Shown here piece after piece: positions 5,315 to 8,763 of a stretch of 8,763 nt of DNA (the first letter of the stretch is position 1; the number at the start of each line of letters is the position of its first letter). The stretch is from WLMZ01 sp031367435 (lineage in GTDB: Bacteria > Actinomycetota > Acidimicrobiia > Acidimicrobiales > Ilumatobacteraceae): positions 1-8,763 of the forward strand of contig JANLPV010000077.1 in the NCBI GenBank assembly GCA_031367435.1, read 5' to 3'. Both the position numbers and the translations under genes were made by a program. Below the pieces are notes generated by a model that saw only the letters and a list, made by a program, of their open reading frames with translations, had not been told where the DNA came from and did not search any database.

Positions 5315-5344
5315 TTGACGGTCACAAATTACCGTATCTATTAT
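5315..5344 (+). promoter_or_regulatory. Promoter of the acyl-CoA carboxylase operon (leaderless) with overlapping inverted repeat
   Basis: TTGACG (5315-5320) and TATTAT (5339-5344) form a near-consensus -35/-10 pair with an 18-base spacer, each box matching five of six. The -10 ends six bases before ATG 5351, so the predicted mRNA starts at or beside the start codon; there is no Shine-Dalgarno sequence. An inverted repeat, ACGGT (5318-5322) and ACCGT (5331-5335), overlaps the -35 box and spacer and could be a repressor operator. The gap is shared with the divergent NMO gene, for which I see no convincing promoter. Confidence 0.65.
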
Positions 5345-5350
5345 CGGGCC

Positions 5351-6994
5351 ATGCACCGAACTCTGCTGGCTCCGCCGCTTCGCTCCACGCTCGACACGAG
5401 CTCCGAGCAATTCCAGCAGAACCGCATCGATATGCTCGAACAGATCGCCGTGGTCGACTCATTGCTCGATCAAGCGGAGGCGGGCGGCGGTGCCAAGGCA
5501 ATGGATCGAATTCGTTCTCGCGGCAAACTGCCCGTTCGTGAACGCATCGCGAATGTGCTCGATCCCGATAGCCCGTTCTTCGAAGTGAGCGCGCTTGCTG
5601 GTTACGACAGCGACTACGCAATGGGCGGCGGCATGGTGGTGGGCATTGGCGTGATCGCTGGCACCGAGTGCGTGATCCTCGCCAACGATCCCTCGGTGCT
5701 CGGCGGCGCACTCACGCCGTATGCCGCGAAGAAGTGGATGCGTGCGCTCGAGATCGCCCGCGACAATCGCATGCCGTACGTGAGCTTCGTCGAGTCTGCT
5801 GGCGCTGACCTCCGTGTGCAGACCGATGGTGGTGGTGGTCGCAAGGTGCAGACCGATCACTTTGCCGAGAGTGGGCGCTTCTTCTACGAGTTGATCGAGC
5901 TGTCGAAAATGCGCATCCCCACGGTGTGCGTGGTGTTCGGTTCATCCACTGCGGGCGGCGCGTATCAACCCGGGTTGAGTGACTACAACATCGTGGTCAA
6001 GGAACAATCGAAGATCTTCCTCGCCGGTCCACCGCTCGTGAAGATGGCGACCGGCGAAGAGTCAGATGATGAAACGCTCGGCGGTGCGCAGATGCACGCC
6101 GAAGTGTCAGGTCTTGGTGATTACTTCGCCGAAGATGAAATGGACGCGATACGGCTCTGCCGCGAGGTGGTGTCACATCTGAATTGGCGCAAGCCCGGTC
6201 CCGAGCCGAGCCTGCAGGCCGACGAACCGGTACACGACGCGGAAGATCTGCTCGGTCTCGTCAGCCGCGACCTTCGACAGCCGGTGGATGTGCGCGATGT
6301 CATCGCCCGTGTCGTCGATGGTTCACGCTTCGAGGAGTTCAAGCCCCGTTACGGCGGCACGATCGTGTGCGGCTGGTCGAGCATCCATGGCTACCCGGTT
6401 GGCATCATTGGCAACAACGGCGTGATCTACCCGCGCTCGGCTGAGAAGGCCACCCACTTCATCCAACTCTGCAACCAGATCGATGTGCCGCTCGTGTTCA
6501 TGCAGAACATCACCGGCTACATGGTGGGTCGCGACTTCGAGGCGGACGGCATCATCAAGAAGGGCTCGCAGATGCTCAACGCGGTCACGAACTCCACCGT
6601 GCCGCACCTGACAGTGACGATTGGTTCGTCGTACGGCGCTGGCACCTATGGCATGTCGGGTCGAGCGTTCGGCAACCGCTTCACATTCCTGTGGCCCACA
6701 GCGAAGATCGCGGTGATGGGTCCCAAGCAGATCGCCGGTGTGATGTCGATGGTGCGTCGCGGGCAGGCCGCACGGCAGGGCATCGAGTTTGATGAGGAAG
6801 AAGACCTCAAGATCGTCGAGATGGTCGAGATGGTCCAAGAACAAGGTTCACTTGCGCTCGTCGCCACCGGTGCGATCAGCGACGACGGCATCATCGACCC
6901 ACGCGACACTCGCACCGTGCTCGGAATGTGTTTGTCAGTGGTACGCAATCGAGCTATCGAGGGCGCCAAGGGATATGGAGTGTTCCGGCTGTGA
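5351..6994 (+). CDS. Biotin-dependent acyl-CoA carboxylase, carboxyltransferase (beta) subunit
   Basis: A 547-residue protein of the crotonase-fold carboxyltransferase family. It transfers CO2 from carboxybiotin on the alpha subunit to an acyl-CoA. Seen: N-domain KLPVRERIANVLDPDSPFFE (the usual entry), DPSVLGGALTPYAAKKWMRA, ESAGADL, and the oxyanion-hole motif SSTAGGAY (198-205), FLAGPPLVKMATGE, LGGAQMHAEVSG; C-domain GGTIVCGWSSIHGYPVGIIGNNG, FMQNITGYMVGRDFE, GSSYGAGTYGMSGRAF (from 425), WPTAKIAVMGPKQIAGVM; and a GYGVFRL terminus typical of methylcrotonyl-CoA-type beta subunits. The substrate could be methylcrotonyl-, geranyl-, propionyl- or acetyl-CoA; I cannot decide. Odd: a glycine-rich loop after ESAGADL, within a 12-bp direct repeat. 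Start: ATG 5351, beginning the recognisable protein and fitting the leaderless promoter. It overlaps the alpha gene by four bases. Confidence 0.95.
   Translation: MHRTLLAPPLRSTLDTSSEQFQQNRIDMLEQIAVVDSLLDQAEAGGGAKAMDRIRSRGKLPVRERIANVLDPDSPFFEVSALAGYDSDYAMGGGMVVGIGVIAGTECVILANDPSVLGGALTPYAAKKWMRALEIARDNRMPYVSFVESAGADLRVQTDGGGGRKVQTDHFAESGRFFYELIELSKMRIPTVCVVFGSSTAGGAYQPGLSDYNIVVKEQSKIFLAGPPLVKMATGEESDDETLGGAQMHAEVSGLGDYFAEDEMDAIRLCREVVSHLNWRKPGPEPSLQADEPVHDAEDLLGLVSRDLRQPVDVRDVIARVVDGSRFEEFKPRYGGTIVCGWSSIHGYPVGIIGNNGVIYPRSAEKATHFIQLCNQIDVPLVFMQNITGYMVGRDFEADGIIKKGSQMLNAVTNSTVPHLTVTIGSSYGAGTYGMSGRAFGNRFTFLWPTAKIAVMGPKQIAGVMSMVRRGQAARQGIEFDEEEDLKIVEMVEMVQEQGSLALVATGAISDDGIIDPRDTRTVLGMCLSVVRNRAIEGAKGYGVFRL
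5816..5857 (+). repeat. 12-bp direct repeat, 30-bp period, inside the carboxyltransferase gene
   Basis: GTGCAGACCGAT occurs at 5816-5827 and 5846-5857, exactly 30 bases apart, giving VQTD twice around GGGGRK, with a GGT run between. From memory of related beta subunits, the segment between ADL and the GRxF motif is 7-10 residues shorter. An in-frame 30-bp duplication or insertion is therefore possible. It lies on a surface loop near the first oxyanion-hole motif. Confidence 0.5.
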
Positions 6995-8763
6995 ACTTCT
7001 CCACGCTCCTCATTGCCAACCGTGGCGAGATCGCCCGTCGGGTCATCCGTACCGCGCACAACATGGGCATTCGTTGTATTGCCGTCTTCGTCGATGCCGA
7101 TGCCGACGCGCCCTTCGTTGCCGACGCCGACGCGTCGGTTCGGCTAACGACGGGCTATCTCGATGGCGCGGCGATCATTGCCGCCGCGCACGCAACCGGT
7201 GCTGAAGCAATCCACCCGGGATACGGCTTTCTCTCCGAGAACGCTGGGTTCGCCACCGATGTGATCGCGGCAGGTCTCGTGTGGGTCGGACCATCGCCAG
7301 GGGTCATTCGCGAAATGGGCGACAAGCTCGCTGCGAAACGGATGGCGGTCGCTGCGGGGGTGCCAACTCTGGTGTCGGTCGACGATCCTTCGGGCGCCGC
7401 CGACGTTGGCTATCCGTTGTTGGTCAAGGCCGCTGCGGGTGGAGGCGGCAAGGGCATGCGCGTCGTCAACAGCGCAGCCGATCTCGATGAAGCCGTTGCC
7501 TCGGCCAGGCGCGAAGCGCTGAGCGGCTTCGGTGACGATCGAGTCTTCCTCGAGCGTTACGTTGCCGTGTCACGTCACGTGGAGATCCAGATTCTCGGTG
7601 ATAATCACGGCAACCTTGTGCATCTCGGTGAACGCGAATGCAGCATTCAGCGTCGCCATCAAAAGCTGATCGAGGAGTCGCCGTCACCCGTAGTCGACGA
7701 TGCAATGCGCGCGGCGATGGGCGGGGCCGCGCTCAAGCTCGGGCGGGCGATTGGGTATCAGTCAACGGGCACCGTCGAGTTCTTGGTCGACGACGCAACA
7801 CACGAGTTCTTCTTCCTCGAGGTGAACACTCGCCTGCAGGTGGAGCATCCAGTCACCGAAGAAGTCACCGGCATCGACCTCGTGCGCGAACAGATTCGAA
7901 TCGCGTCGGGCGAAGCGCTGGGTTACGAACAGAGCGACATCAGCTTCACTGGTCACGCGATCGAAGCGCGGCTCTGCGCGGAAGATGCCGAGGCCGGTTT
8001 CCTGCCCGCCACCGGCACGCTCGTCGCGTTCTCTCCTGCGGCGGTTCCCATCGTTCGATGGGAGTCAGGAGTGCAGCAAGGCTCCGTGGTGAGTGTGAGT
8101 TTCGACCCAATGCTCGCCAAGGTGGTGGCGCACGCACCTACCCGAACCGAGGCCGCCAGCGTGCTCGCGCTCGCACTCGAACGCCTGCACATTGGCGGCG
8201 TCACCACCAACCGCGACTTCCTCTCGGCCACGCTGCGCCACGCGAGCTTCATTGCAGGCGACACCACTACCGACTTCATCGATCGTGTGCTGCCGGCCCG
8301 CCAACTTGTTCTCTCCGACCTCGATCTCCAGCGCGCCGGCACCGCGGTGGCCCTCTGGATGCAAGGCGAAAACCGCGAGCACGCGGCAGTGCTGGCTCAA
8401 CTCCCCAGCGGCTGGCGAAACTCACGGCTACCGCCACAGAGTCTGACGCTGCATCACGGTGCACGCACCGTAGGCGTGACATATCAGGCGCAACGCGATG
8501 GCTCGTTCGTACTCGACCATGGTGGCGTGGCGCGCATCCACCGACGCTCGGCCCTCGATATCGACGTGGAGATCGATGGCATTCGCGCTACCGCGCGAGT
8601 CACGCGGGCCGCGCGCCAGGTGCATATCCAAACGCTCAAAGGCACCATCAGCTTCACCATCGCCGCGCGCTTCGAGGTGCCCGGAACAGAGCTTCCGACG
8701 GGTGGACTCACCGCGCCGATGCCCGGCACCGTGCTCGACGTGCGCGTCGCCGTGGGCGATCAC
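6991..8763 (+). CDS. Acyl-CoA carboxylase alpha subunit (biotin carboxylase plus biotin carrier), 3' end missing
   Basis: 591 codons are present and the frame is open through the right edge. The enzyme carboxylates biotin with ATP and bicarbonate and carries it to the beta subunit. Seen: N-terminal LLIANRGEIARRVIRTA (6-22), HPGYGFLSENAGFA, WVGPSPGVIREMGDK, the ATP-grasp glycine loop GGGGKG (150-155), HVEIQILGD, LGERECSIQRRHQKLIEESPS, and EVNTRLQVEHPVTEEVTG (277-294) with R281 matching the catalytic arginine of the family; YDPM-like SFDPMLAKVV; and a biotinyl-domain start TAPMPGTVLDVRVAVGD (574-590). The biotinylated lysine (MKM) should lie about 30 residues past the edge. GTG start at 6991 overlaps the beta stop as GTGA; translational coupling suits a fixed alpha-beta ratio. 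Length so far fits the 650-670-residue methylcrotonyl-CoA-type alpha subunits. Confidence 0.95.
   Translation, partial: MNFSTLLIANRGEIARRVIRTAHNMGIRCIAVFVDADADAPFVADADASVRLTTGYLDGAAIIAAAHATGAEAIHPGYGFLSENAGFATDVIAAGLVWVGPSPGVIREMGDKLAAKRMAVAAGVPTLVSVDDPSGAADVGYPLLVKAAAGGGGKGMRVVNSAADLDEAVASARREALSGFGDDRVFLERYVAVSRHVEIQILGDNHGNLVHLGERECSIQRRHQKLIEESPSPVVDDAMRAAMGGAALKLGRAIGYQSTGTVEFLVDDATHEFFFLEVNTRLQVEHPVTEEVTGIDLVREQIRIASGEALGYEQSDISFTGHAIEARLCAEDAEAGFLPATGTLVAFSPAAVPIVRWESGVQQGSVVSVSFDPMLAKVVAHAPTRTEAASVLALALERLHIGGVTTNRDFLSATLRHASFIAGDTTTDFIDRVLPARQLVLSDLDLQRAGTAVALWMQGENREHAAVLAQLPSGWRNSRLPPQSLTLHHGARTVGVTYQAQRDGSFVLDHGGVARIHRRSALDIDVEIDGIRATARVTRAARQVHIQTLKGTISFTIAARFEVPGTELPTGGLTAPMPGTVLDVRVAVGDH

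Noticed and set aside
6323..6844. His/Asp-rich minus-strand reading frame inside the carboxyltransferase gene
   Set aside because: This composition is the normal shadow of GC-rich coding DNA read in reverse; the plus-strand protein is conserved throughout.
1..8763. CRISPR array, insertion sequence or integrase
   Set aside because: No regularly spaced repeats, transposase or recombinase motifs were seen on either strand.

Overview
The window is GC-rich DNA that looks like a chromosomal stretch of a high-GC actinobacterium. The Acidimicrobiia are a plausible guess, from overall protein style and start signals, but no marker gene proves it. Most of it encodes acyl-CoA and fatty-acid-type metabolism: the 5' part of an enoyl-CoA hydratase (left edge, minus strand), an SDR dehydrogenase and a nitronate-monooxygenase-like flavoprotein (both minus), and, divergently, the two genes of a biotin-dependent acyl-CoA carboxylase on the plus strand (carboxyltransferase beta subunit, then biotin carboxylase/BCCP alpha subunit cut by the right edge).

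Between the enoyl-CoA hydratase and the SDR gene lies a block unlike its surroundings (about 398-3048). On its right is an intact tRNA-Lys(UUU) gene (3020-3091, minus). On its left, in the same orientation, is a fragment matching only the 3' end of that tRNA (398-424). This is the geometry of a small genomic island integrated into the 3' end of a tRNA gene. No integrase lies inside.

The island carries an XRE-type HTH gene followed, with a one-base TGATG overlap, by a nucleotidyltransferase-fold gene (a toxin-antitoxin-like pair), and a divergent P-loop ATPase of unknown role. The nucleotidyltransferase frame is broken by an exact 17-bp tandem duplication (802-839); removing one copy restores a continuous 177-residue protein. 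The shared 254-bp divergent region holds a promoter with a CTGTACAG palindrome for the HTH operon and an AT-rich stretch with three copies of G(A/T)TCTAAAG before the ATPase.

Start signals fall in two classes. The HTH, SDR and NMO genes have good Shine-Dalgarno sites. The enoyl-CoA hydratase, the carboxyltransferase and possibly the ATPase have -10-like boxes ending six bases before the start codon and no convincing Shine-Dalgarno, as expected for leaderless mRNAs. The carboxylase subunits overlap by four bases (GTGA) and form one operon. The NMO and SDR genes probably have related catabolic roles, but their substrates cannot be read from the sequence.
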